38,096 bases of DNA from Roseovarius marisflavi (GCF_900142625.1 NZ_FRBN01000029.1:1-38096); one strand, 5' to 3'. Positions 26,503 to 33,726 are shown, counted from the first letter of the stretch. The notes: generated by a model from the sequence alone, not told the origin. Translations and numbers: made by a program.

Positions 26503-27023
26503 GGGTCTGGGGCGCCTTGGCGGTTGCAACGCTGATAGCGGCCTGCGCGCAGCCCGAGGCCCCCGGCCCCGGCTATCGCGACACGCAAGTGCCGCTGACC
26601 TATACCACACGCAGCGATGCCAACCGGCTTGTGGGCGACTGGCACCTGCGCGCGCATTATCCCGGCGACGAAGGATTGAGGCAGGTCAGCTATCTGCGCG
26701 GCAGCAATGGCCAAGAGGCGTTCAAACTGGTGTCTCGCGGGTGCGACGCCAAAGGCAGGTGCAAGGATTTCGCCGCCCTCTGGCGCGCCACGCCGCTTGG
26801 CCCCAACCGCTGGCGTCTTGCAGACCCGCAAGGCGGAAAAGACCGCGATTTATGGGTGATCTGGGTCGATGAAGGCTATCGCACCGCCGCCATCGGAGCG
26901 CCCGATGGCGGCTATGGCTGGGTGCTTGACCGCGCCGCGACGGGCGGCACAGACCGGATCACCGCCGCGCGCGAAGTTCTGGATTTCAACGGATATGATA
27001 CCGGCGCAATGATCCTGCGCTAA
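26499..27023 (+). CDS. Small lipoprotein, possibly lipocalin-like
   Basis: 174 residues starting at GTG 26499, which overlaps the SDR stop as GTGA. MRVWGALAVATLIAAC is a signal peptide ending in the lipobox I-A-A-C16, so the protein should be anchored in the envelope. The remainder is beta-rich and contains LVGDWHLRAHYP and GGYGWVLDRAA, faintly reminiscent of lipocalins (W-x-x... and WVLSR-type strands); I would not insist on it. Its presence within a catabolic operon is unusual and may point to substrate capture in the periplasm. Confidence 0.75.
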   Translation: MRVWGALAVATLIAACAQPEAPGPGYRDTQVPLTYTTRSDANRLVGDWHLRAHYPGDEGLRQVSYLRGSNGQEAFKLVSRGCDAKGRCKDFAALWRATPLGPNRWRLADPQGGKDRDLWVIWVDEGYRTAAIGAPDGGYGWVLDRAATGGTDRITAAREVLDFNGYDTGAMILR

Positions 27024-27037
27024 CGGGAGTGACAACG

Positions 27038-28447
27038 ATGGTGAAAACAGCGGCAATTATCGGCGGTGGCGTGATCGGCGGCGGATGGGCGGCGCGGTTC
27101 CTACTCAATGGCTGGGATGTGCGGGTGTTCGACCCCGACCCCGAGGCCGAGCGCAAGATCGGCGAGGTGCTTGGCAATGCACGCCATGCGCTGCCGATGC
27201 TTTACGATGTGGCGCTGCCCGCCGAGGGCGCATTGAGTTTTCACAACACTATGTCCGAGGCTGTGGCAGGGGCAAGCTGGATTCAGGAAAGCGTGCCCGA
27301 GCGCCTCGCGCTCAAGCGCAAGGTCTATCAGACCTTGCAGGAGCATTGCGACGCGGGCGCGATCATCGGCTCGTCCACCTCTGGCTTCAAGCCCTCGGAA
27401 TTGCAGGGCTGCGCCACGCGCCCCGAACAGATTGTGGTGACGCATCCGTTCAACCCGGTCTATCTTTTGCCGCTGATCGAGCTGGTTACGACCGAGAAGA
27501 ACAGCGCCGATCTTGTGGCGCGGGCCAGCGATACCCTGACCAAGCTTGGCCTCTATCCCCTTCATGTCAAAAAGGAAATCGACGCCCATATCGCCGATCG
27601 CTTTCTCGAAGCGGTCTGGCGCGAGGCGCTTTGGCTTATCAAGGACGGGATCGCCACGACCGAAGAAATCGACAACGCGATCCGCTATGGCTTCGGCCTT
27701 CGCTGGGGCCAGATGGGCCTGTTCGAGACCTACCGCATCGCCGGCGGCGAGGCCGGAATGAGGCATTTCATTGATCAGTTCGGCCCCTGCCTCTCTTGGC
27801 CCTGGACCAAGCTGATGGATGTGCCGGAACTGACCGAAGATCTGGCCCAGATGATCGCCGATCAATCCGATGCGCAATCGGGCCACCTGAGCATCCGCGA
27901 GCTTGAGCGCAAGCGCGACAACAACCTGATCGCGATGATGCGCGCCCTGCGCCAGCAAGGCAACGCCGCCGGGCGGCTGATCAACGAGCATCAGGTGACG
28001 TTCCGCCCCACGCTTGAGGATGGCCCGCCGATTGTCAGCGCGCGCCGTGTCATTCCCGCCGATTGGACCGATTACAACGGTCATATGAATGAGGGCCGCT
28101 ATGGCCAGCTCTTTAGCGATGCCGCCGATGCGGTGATGACCCATGTCGGCGCCGATGCCGCCTATATCGCGGCGGGCAACAGCTATTTCACCGCCGAGAC
28201 CACGATCAAGTTTCTGGCCGAGGCGCAGGCCGGCGAACATGTCATCGTCGAAACCCGCGTGACCGAAGGCGCGGGCAAAAAGCTGCGCTGTTATCACGAG
28301 ATGAAGCGCGCAAGCGACGGCGCGGTTCTGGCCACATCGGATCAGTTCATGCTGCATGTGAACCTTGAAACGCGCCGGTCGTGTGATCCCCTGCCCGAGG
28401 TTCTGGCGCGGGTCGAAGCGCTTGCCACCCTGCACAAGGAAGACTGA
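27038..28447 (+). CDS. L-carnitine dehydrogenase fused to a hot-dog thioesterase
   Basis: 469 residues in two parts. Residues 1-310 are a 3-hydroxyacyl-CoA-dehydrogenase-like NAD enzyme with IIGGGVIGGGW (7-17) and HPFNP (136-140). The WTDYNGHMNEGRYGQ block at 343-357 opens a hot-dog domain (about 325-469), with D345 and H349 expected in the active site. The fusion fits L-carnitine dehydrogenase plus betainyl-CoA thioesterase: 3-dehydrocarnitine is made by the first domain, and the CoA ester formed by BKACE is hydrolysed to glycine betaine by the second. The ATG at 27038 has GGGAG upstream and is preferred to the GTG three codons earlier. Confidence 0.9.
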   Translation: MVKTAAIIGGGVIGGGWAARFLLNGWDVRVFDPDPEAERKIGEVLGNARHALPMLYDVALPAEGALSFHNTMSEAVAGASWIQESVPERLALKRKVYQTLQEHCDAGAIIGSSTSGFKPSELQGCATRPEQIVVTHPFNPVYLLPLIELVTTEKNSADLVARASDTLTKLGLYPLHVKKEIDAHIADRFLEAVWREALWLIKDGIATTEEIDNAIRYGFGLRWGQMGLFETYRIAGGEAGMRHFIDQFGPCLSWPWTKLMDVPELTEDLAQMIADQSDAQSGHLSIRELERKRDNNLIAMMRALRQQGNAAGRLINEHQVTFRPTLEDGPPIVSARRVIPADWTDYNGHMNEGRYGQLFSDAADAVMTHVGADAAYIAAGNSYFTAETTIKFLAEAQAGEHVIVETRVTEGAGKKLRCYHEMKRASDGAVLATSDQFMLHVNLETRRSCDPLPEVLARVEALATLHKED

Positions 28448-28448
28448 G

Positions 28449-29609
28449 ATGCATTTCGGATTGACCGACGAACAAGAGATGATCGTCTCGACAGTGCGCA
28501 GCTTTGTCGAGAACGAGATCTACCCCCATGAGGCCGAGGTCGAACGCAGCGGCGAAGTGCCGCCCGAGGTGGCGGAGGCGATCAAGCAAAAGACGATTGA
28601 TCTGGGATTTTACGCCTGTAATTTCCCCGAAGAGGTGGGCGGCGCGGGCCTGAACCACCTGGAATTTGCCCTGGTCGAGCGCGAATTGGGGCGCGGGTCG
28701 ATGGCGCTTAACCATTTCTTCGGGCGTCCGCAGAATATCCTGATGGCCTGCGAGGGCGAACAGCGTGAACGCTACCTGCTTCCGGCGGTGCGCGGCGAGC
28801 GGATGGATGCCCTCGCGATGACCGAACCGGGGGCCGGATCGGATGTGCGCGGCATGACCTGCTCGGCGCGGCGGGCCGGGGGTGACTGGGTACTCAATGG
28901 CGCAAAGCACTTTATTAGCGGCGCAGATCATGCTGATTTCATTATCGTTTTTGTTGCTACCGGCGAAGATGACACCCCGCGCGGCCCGAAAAAGCGCATC
29001 ACCACATTTCTGGTCGATCGCGGTACACCCGGCTTTACCATCCGCGACGGCTATAAATCGGTAAGCCACCGGGGCTATAAGAACTGCATACTGGAGTTTG
29101 ATGATTGCCGCCTGTCCGATGCCCAGGTTCTGGGCGAGGTCGATGGCGGTTTCGCGGTGATGAACGAATGGCTCTATGCCACCCGGATCACGGTTGCCAC
29201 GATGAGCGTCGGGCGCGCGCGCCGCTGTTTTGACTACGCGCTCAACTATGCCGCCGAACGCAAACAATTCGGCCAGCAGATTGGTAAATTCCAAGGCGTC
29301 AGCTTTCAGATCGCCGATATGATTACGGAAATCGACGCCGCCGACCTGCTGACCCTCAACGCCGCCTGGCGGCTGGATCAGGGCCTGCCGGCAAATCGTG
29401 AAATCGCCTCGGCAAAGGTCTATGCCAGTGAAATGCTGGCGCGCGTCACCGATGCCACCTTGCAGATTTACGGCGGAATGGGGCTGATGGATGATTTTCC
29501 AATCGAACGGTTCTGGCGCGATGCGCGGGTCGAGCGGATTTGGGACGGAACAAGCGAAATTCAGCGCCATATCATAAGCCGCGATCTGCTTCGCCCCCTC
29601 GGAGCCTGA
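28449..29609 (+). CDS. Acyl-CoA dehydrogenase, probably gamma-butyrobetainyl-CoA
   Basis: 386 residues, normal length. The FAD and substrate blocks are MTEPGAGSDVRGM and HFISGADHADF, followed by the helical C-terminal domain with AERKQFGQQIGKFQGV. The catalytic-base position reads RIWDGTSEIQ: D366 takes the place of the usual glutamate. Electrons should go to ETF. From the operon, the likely reaction is gamma-butyrobetainyl-CoA to crotonobetainyl-CoA (inference). Its start overlaps nothing: it lies one base after the fusion-protein stop, so translation is probably coupled. Confidence 0.9.
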   Translation: MHFGLTDEQEMIVSTVRSFVENEIYPHEAEVERSGEVPPEVAEAIKQKTIDLGFYACNFPEEVGGAGLNHLEFALVERELGRGSMALNHFFGRPQNILMACEGEQRERYLLPAVRGERMDALAMTEPGAGSDVRGMTCSARRAGGDWVLNGAKHFISGADHADFIIVFVATGEDDTPRGPKKRITTFLVDRGTPGFTIRDGYKSVSHRGYKNCILEFDDCRLSDAQVLGEVDGGFAVMNEWLYATRITVATMSVGRARRCFDYALNYAAERKQFGQQIGKFQGVSFQIADMITEIDAADLLTLNAAWRLDQGLPANREIASAKVYASEMLARVTDATLQIYGGMGLMDDFPIERFWRDARVERIWDGTSEIQRHIISRDLLRPLGA

Positions 29610-29637
29610 GGCGATGGCTGTCCAAAAGAGTACTCAT

Positions 29638-29828
29638 GCCTCCGGCGGGGATATTTGGAGCAAGAAGAAAAGGGGAGGCCCGCAAGCCCCCCCCGGTGAA
29701 AAGGTCATGCCTCTTCTCCTTGCACGGTCATCGGCGTCCCCGCCTGTACCGTGCGAACAGACTTGCGGAGCTTGGTTAATATCGCGTTACTGCCAGTTCT
29801 TCTTGCTGAAAATATCCCCGCCGGAGGC
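29638..29828. mobile_element. 191-bp unit with 32-bp terminal inverted repeats (MITE-like)
   Basis: The left end at 29638-29669 and the right end at 29797-29828 are inverted copies matching at 30 of 32 positions. Both begin GCCTCCGGCGGGGATATTT and end AGCAAGAAGAA when read inward. The centre (about 127 nt) holds a terminator-like hairpin and a possible small minus-strand ORF. No flanking target-site duplication is visible. It sits between the acyl-CoA dehydrogenase and ligase genes, so an operon mRNA could fold its ends into a long duplex. Related single ends occur elsewhere in the window. Confidence 0.6.
29662..29693 (-). terminator. Minus-strand intrinsic terminator inside the inverted-repeat unit
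   Basis: On the minus strand GGGGGGGC pairs with GCCTCCCC (one G-T pair) around a six-base loop and is followed by TTTTCTTCTT. The T-rich tail is the end of the left repeat. It would stop a transcript running against the operon. Confidence 0.6.
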
Positions 29829-29845
29829 TCCCGTCTGTGCGGCAC
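29705..29845 (-). CDS. Possible small antisense-side ORF inside the inverted-repeat unit
   Basis: From GTG 29845 a 46-codon frame ends at TGA 29705, just before the terminator. The last 22 codons (KLRKSVRTVQAGTPMTVQ and GEEA) look protein-like in composition, whereas the first half is the repeat itself. There is no clear ribosome-binding site, and the true start may lie elsewhere. It could be the tail of a lost gene, or not coding at all. I do not recognise it. Confidence 0.2.
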   Translation of the reverse strand: MPHRREPPAGIFSARRTGSNAILTKLRKSVRTVQAGTPMTVQGEEA

Positions 29846-29861
29846 ACTCAGGGATCAACCA

Positions 29862-31904
29862 ATGACGCGCAGCTTGGATCGGCTGTTACGCCCCGGTTCG
29901 ATCGCTGTCGTAGGTGGCGGCGCATGGTGTACTTCTGTGGTCGAGCAATGTGGCAAGATCGGTTTCGTCGGCCCTGTCTGGCCGGTTCATCCCACGCGCC
30001 CCGAGATTGCCGGACGCGCGGCCTTTGCAAGCCTTGAGGAGTTGCCGGGCCCGCCGGATGCAGTCTTTATCGGCGTCAATCGCGAGACCACACTGGATGT
30101 CGTGGCGCACCTCTCGGCCATCGGGGCCGGTGGCGCGGTCTGTTTTGCCAGCGGCTTTCGCGAGATGCAGGCCGAGACCGGCGATGGCGATGCCTTGCAG
30201 GACCGATTGCTGGAGGCTGCGGGCGCTATGCCAATCATCGGCCCCAATTGTTATGGCTACATCAACTATCTCGACGGCGCGCTTTTATGGCCGGATCAAC
30301 ATGGCGGACAGCGGGTGGAAAGTGGCGTCGCGATCCTGACCCAAAGCTCCAACATCGCGATCAACCTGAGCATGCAGGCGCGCGGCTTGCCGATTGCCTA
30401 TCTGATGACGGCGGGCAATCAGGCGCAGCTTGGCCTTGCGCAACTCGGTAGCGCGCTTTTGGCCGATCCCCGCGTAACCGCCCTTGGCCTGCATATCGAG
30501 GGGATCGGCGATCTTGCTGCCTTCGAAGCCCTTACCAAAGAGACCCGCGCCCTTGGCAAGCCTATCGTCGCCATCAAGGCGGGCAAATCCGAACAGGCGC
30601 GCGCGGCGGCGATTTCGCATACTGCGTCGCTTTCCGGATCAGACGCAGGCGCGCGCGCCCTTTTGGCGCGCCTCGGCGTGGCGCAGGTCGAGGGCCTTCC
30701 TGCCTTTATGGAAGCGCTCAAGCTCTTGCATCTGGCCGGGGCACTTCCATCAAACCGGATCGTGTCGCTGTCGTGTTCGGGCGGCGAGGCAAGCCTGATG
30801 GCCGATAGTGCCACAGGCCGCGACATCGCCTTTCCACCGCTTGATGCCGCGCAGGTCAGCGGGTTGCGCGCGGCGCTTGGTCCTCGTGTGGCATTGGCCA
30901 ACCCCTTGGATTACCACACCTTTATCTGGGGTGATGTGGCGCGTATGACCGACACATTCGCGGCGATGCTGGCGGGGGATGTGGCGATGGGCTGTGTCAT
31001 TGTAGATTTTCCGCGTCCTGACCGGTGTGATCCCTCGGCCTGGGATTGCGTGATTGAGGCGGGCGGCGCGGCCCGCGCCCGCGCAGGCAAGCCGCTTGCG
31101 CTTTTGTCCACTCTGCCCGAAACCCTGCCAGAGCCGATCATCGCGCGCTGTCTTGCCGCCGGGTTGATCCCGCTGATCGGGCTTGACGATGGGCTTACCG
31201 CGATTGCCCTTGCTGCTCGCCTGGGGCAACGGCGCGTTGTGCCCGAGCCGGTCCTTGCTCCCGGCGCACCGAAGGATGTGCATATGCTGTCCGAGACTGA
31301 GGCCAAGCAAGCCCTGGCCGGGTTTGGCCTATCTGTTCCCGCATCATGCTCCGCCGCCACAGCGCAAGAAGCCGCGTGCCTCGCCGAGCGCCTTGGCTTT
31401 CCTGTGGCGCTGAAGGGTCAGGGTGTCGCGCACAAATCCGAGGCCGGACTGGTGGCGCTAAGCCTCACCACGCCAGAGGCCCTGGCCGAGGCCGCCGCTG
31501 ACATGGACAGCGACGGGTTTCTTGTCGAAACCATGGTCACGGGCGGGTTGGTCGAGCTGTTGATCGGCGTATTGCGCGACCCCGCGCATGGCTTTGTGTT
31601 AACGCTTGCGGCCGGCGGGGTACTGACCGAGGTCATGGCCGACAGCAAGTCCCTGCTCCTCCCCGTGACGCGAGACGATGTGCTCGACGCCCTGTCGCGG
31701 TTGCGCATCGCCCCTTTGCTGGCCGGGTATCGCGGCAAACCGGGGGTGGATATCGACGCCATTGCACAGGCGGTCTTGGCGGTGCAGGCTTATGTCATCG
31801 CCCATGCCGCGCAGCTTGACGAAATTGAAATCAACCCACTGATCTGTGGCGTGGATTTCGCCATCGCCGCAGACGCCCTGATCAGGATCGGAGACAACAA
31901 ATGA
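29862..31904 (+). CDS. ADP-forming acyl-CoA ligase, probably for gamma-butyrobetaine or carnitine
   Basis: 680 residues with the single-chain NDP-forming acyl-CoA synthetase architecture. A CoA-binding Rossmann domain (1-130; LLRPGSIAVVGGG and IIGPNCYGYIN) is followed by a succinyl-CoA-ligase-like domain (150-300) with the phospho-histidine H253 in ISHTASLSGSD. A third ligase domain follows, and a C-terminal ATP-grasp domain (about 460-680) ends in EIEINPLI. It differs from the AMP-forming CaiC type and from CoA transferases. From position it should activate the substrate fed to the dehydrogenase and hydratase. The ATG at 29862 is chosen because the fold starts there, with GGGA about 8 nt upstream. 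Confidence 0.9.
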   Translation: MTRSLDRLLRPGSIAVVGGGAWCTSVVEQCGKIGFVGPVWPVHPTRPEIAGRAAFASLEELPGPPDAVFIGVNRETTLDVVAHLSAIGAGGAVCFASGFREMQAETGDGDALQDRLLEAAGAMPIIGPNCYGYINYLDGALLWPDQHGGQRVESGVAILTQSSNIAINLSMQARGLPIAYLMTAGNQAQLGLAQLGSALLADPRVTALGLHIEGIGDLAAFEALTKETRALGKPIVAIKAGKSEQARAAAISHTASLSGSDAGARALLARLGVAQVEGLPAFMEALKLLHLAGALPSNRIVSLSCSGGEASLMADSATGRDIAFPPLDAAQVSGLRAALGPRVALANPLDYHTFIWGDVARMTDTFAAMLAGDVAMGCVIVDFPRPDRCDPSAWDCVIEAGGAARARAGKPLALLSTLPETLPEPIIARCLAAGLIPLIGLDDGLTAIALAARLGQRRVVPEPVLAPGAPKDVHMLSETEAKQALAGFGLSVPASCSAATAQEAACLAERLGFPVALKGQGVAHKSEAGLVALSLTTPEALAEAAADMDSDGFLVETMVTGGLVELLIGVLRDPAHGFVLTLAAGGVLTEVMADSKSLLLPVTRDDVLDALSRLRIAPLLAGYRGKPGVDIDAIAQAVLAVQAYVIAHAAQLDEIEINPLICGVDFAIAADALIRIGDNK

Positions 31905-32686
31905 CTCAAAGCTCAGTGAAAACTGAACGCCGCGGGGCCGTGCTTGAGGTGACGCTTGACCGCCCCAAGGCCAATGCAATTGACCTGGAAACAAGCCGCA
32001 TCATGGGCGAGGTCTTTCGCGATTTTCGCGATGATCCCGAGTTGCGCGTGGCCCTTCTCACCGGGGCGGGCGAAAAGTTCTTTTGCCCCGGCTGGGATCT
32101 CAAGGCGGCGGCGGATGGCGACGCGGTTGACGGCGATTACGGGGTTGGCGGCTTTGGCGGGTTGCAGGAACTGCGCGACCTCAACAAGCCAGTGATCGCC
32201 GCCGTGAACGGGATTTGCTGTGGTGGCGGGCTCGAACTGGCGCTTTCGGCGGATATCATCCTCGCCGCGGATCACGCCAGTTTTGCCCTGCCCGAAATCC
32301 GCTCTGGCACGGTGGCCGATGCCGCCAGCGTCAAGCTGCCCAAGCGCATCCCCTATCATATCGCGATGGAAATGCTGCTGACCGGTCGCTGGCTTGACGC
32401 CGACGAGGCCGCCCGCTGGGGCATCGTCAATCACCTTTATCCCGGTGATCGCCTTATGGCCGAGGCGCGCGCCATGGCCGATCAACTGGCCTCTGGCCCG
32501 CCGCTGGTCTACGCCGCCATCAAGGAGATCGTTCGCGACGCCGAGGCTCTGCGCTTTCAGGATGCGATGAACCGGATCACCAAACGCCAGCTTGCGACGG
32601 TGGACACCCTCTACGCCTCCGAAGACCAGCTTGAAGGCGCGCGTGCCTTCGCCGAAAAGCGCGATCCGGTCTGGAAGGGCAAATAG
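31901..32686 (+). CDS. caiD: CaiD-like crotonobetainyl-CoA hydratase
   Basis: Crotonase-fold enzyme of 261 residues that closely follows E. coli CaiD: LDRPKANAID, GAGEKFF, GWDLKAAA and the C-terminus AFAEKRDPVWKGK are almost word-for-word the same. Two active-site glutamates are visible, E112 in GGGLELAL and E132 in FALPEIRSG. It should hydrate crotonobetainyl-CoA to L-carnitinyl-CoA, in this catabolic setting after the acyl-CoA dehydrogenase. Its ATG overlaps the ligase stop (ATGA). Last gene of the operon. This is the strongest single argument for a carnitine-type substrate. Confidence 0.93.
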   Translation: MTQSSVKTERRGAVLEVTLDRPKANAIDLETSRIMGEVFRDFRDDPELRVALLTGAGEKFFCPGWDLKAAADGDAVDGDYGVGGFGGLQELRDLNKPVIAAVNGICCGGGLELALSADIILAADHASFALPEIRSGTVADAASVKLPKRIPYHIAMEMLLTGRWLDADEAARWGIVNHLYPGDRLMAEARAMADQLASGPPLVYAAIKEIVRDAEALRFQDAMNRITKRQLATVDTLYASEDQLEGARAFAEKRDPVWKGK

Positions 32687-32695
32687 GCCCAGCCG

Positions 32696-32718
32696 TTTCT
32701 TCTTGCCCTAAATATCCC
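32696..32718. repeat. Copy of the dispersed GGGATATTT element
   Basis: On the minus strand GGGATATTT is followed by AGGGCAAGAAGAAA; the 23-nt core matches the copy at 29638 at 21 positions. It starts 10 nt after the caiD stop, in the gap between two convergent genes. Confidence 0.75.
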
Positions 32719-32724
32719 GGGGGA

Positions 32725-32758
32725 ATCGTCGCTTTGCGGCGATGGGGGCAGCGCCCCC
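32725..32758. terminator. Two tandem hairpins between convergent caiD and idi
   Basis: ATCGTCGC-TTT-GCGGCGAT (8 bp with one G-T pair) and GGGGGC-AGC-GCCCCC (6 bp) lie back to back. No T tract follows on either strand, so termination would be hairpin-assisted at most. Confidence 0.45.
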
Positions 32759-32768
32759 AATCCTCCCG

Positions 32769-33284
32769 TCAGGCAAAAATCTGCGCTGCGTGCTCTTGCA
32801 TGTAGATCCGAAGCCAGGGGGTATAGCGCGCGGGATGCGTGGCAAGCGCGAGGTTGAGCCTGTTCAGGCTGATCCAGCGGGTCTCCATCACCTCTTCGGG
32901 ATTGGGATCAAGCGGGATACACGCCGACAGCCGCGCTATGAAGATATCGACCACCTCGTGCTCGACAAGCCCGCCACCCACATCGGCGCGGTATTCCACG
33001 CGGTCGCGATGGCTCAGGTTCAGGCCGGTGATGCCTAGCTCTTCGCTCAGGCGCCGATGCGCGCAGGTTTCCGGGTCTTCGCCCCAGTTGGGATGCGTAC
33101 AACAGGTATTCGCCCAAAGCCCCGGCGTGTGATATTTGCAGAGCGCCCGGCGCTGGATCAAAAGATCATCGCCCGCCATCACGAAGACCGACACCGCCTT
33201 GTGGCGCAAGCCACGCTGATGCGCCTCAAGCTTTTCGACGGCCACAAGATCGCCATCCACCCATGTTGGAATAAGCACTGTCAT
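32769..33284 (-). CDS. idi: Isopentenyl-diphosphate delta-isomerase, type I
   Basis: 171-residue Nudix-fold enzyme that interconverts IPP and DMAPP. The catalytic cysteine is C62 in NTCCTHPNWGE, the Nudix-like helix is AHRRLSEELGI, and the second catalytic acid is E110 in VEHEVVDIF. In Rhodobacterales idi is often tied to carotenoid or bacteriochlorophyll genes, none of which are visible here. The start codon ATG 33284 has a poor Shine-Dalgarno but overlaps the stop of a small upstream ORF (ATGA), so coupled translation is likely. Confidence 0.95.
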   Translation of the reverse strand: MTVLIPTWVDGDLVAVEKLEAHQRGLRHKAVSVFVMAGDDLLIQRRALCKYHTPGLWANTCCTHPNWGEDPETCAHRRLSEELGITGLNLSHRDRVEYRADVGGGLVEHEVVDIFIARLSACIPLDPNPEEVMETRWISLNRLNLALATHPARYTPWLRIYMQEHAAQIFA

Positions 33285-33382
33285 GCGCCAGACCCGGGCA
33301 CAATTCGCGCCGGATACGCGAGGGCAGTCAAACTGATCCCGACATGCGCCAGGGGGCGGGCGCGCACCAGTTTATTCTTCAT
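33281..33382 (-). CDS. Small leader ORF coupled to idi
   Basis: 33 residues, MKNKLVRARPLAHVGISLTA and 13 more. The ATG at 33382 has GAGG six bases upstream, and the TGA overlaps the idi ATG. It may be a short basic peptide, or only a device that brings ribosomes to the idi start. A sigma70-like promoter lies 80 nt upstream. No homologue is known to me. Confidence 0.4.
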   Translation of the reverse strand: MKNKLVRARPLAHVGISLTALAYPARIVPGSGA

Positions 33383-33461
33383 AGTAAGCCTCAAAGGTCA
33401 GGCGTTGCATGTCTCTATCATTGCGCAGCGGTATGCAACCTTCGCATCGCTCACCTAGTCT

Positions 33462-33491
33462 ATAATAGGAGTTCGGCACAGAGGCCAGCAA
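33462..33491 (-). promoter_or_regulatory. Candidate promoter of the leader ORF and idi
   Basis: On the minus strand TTGCTG (33491-33486), an 18-nt spacer and TATTAT (33467-33462). Transcription would begin near 33455 and give a leader of about 170 nt before idi. The rest of the 442-nt gap 33285-33726 holds no other gene that I can support. Confidence 0.5.
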
Positions 33492-33596
33492 GCGGATCAA
33501 AGTCTTATGGTCGCGTATCGCAAATCTGGGCGCAAGACAGCCAAGGTTGCCCCCCGGACGCGACCACGGAAGTGTCTCGGTAAGGGTTGCGTGATC

Positions 33597-33627
33597 AAAA
33601 CAGGCAGAGCTGCCGCCCCTCTGCCTG
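33597..33627 (-). terminator. Intrinsic terminator of the MYG1 gene
   Basis: CAGGCAGAG and CTCTGCCTG form a perfect 9-bp stem with a 9-nt loop, followed on the minus strand by TTTTG. It lies about 100 nt past the MYG1 stop. Confidence 0.7.
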
Positions 33628-33726
33628 CTTCGGATTCCCGCTTTCTGTCTGCACGTGGTCATTGAATCACACCAGCACATCGTCAGTTGGCGCCGCTTCC
33701 AGACAATGCGCAGGCTCATCCCACAA

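Noticed and set aside
33372..33719. 115-codon minus-strand frame between MYG1 and the idi leader
   Set aside because: It runs through the MYG1 terminator and the idi promoter, and its composition is not protein-like.
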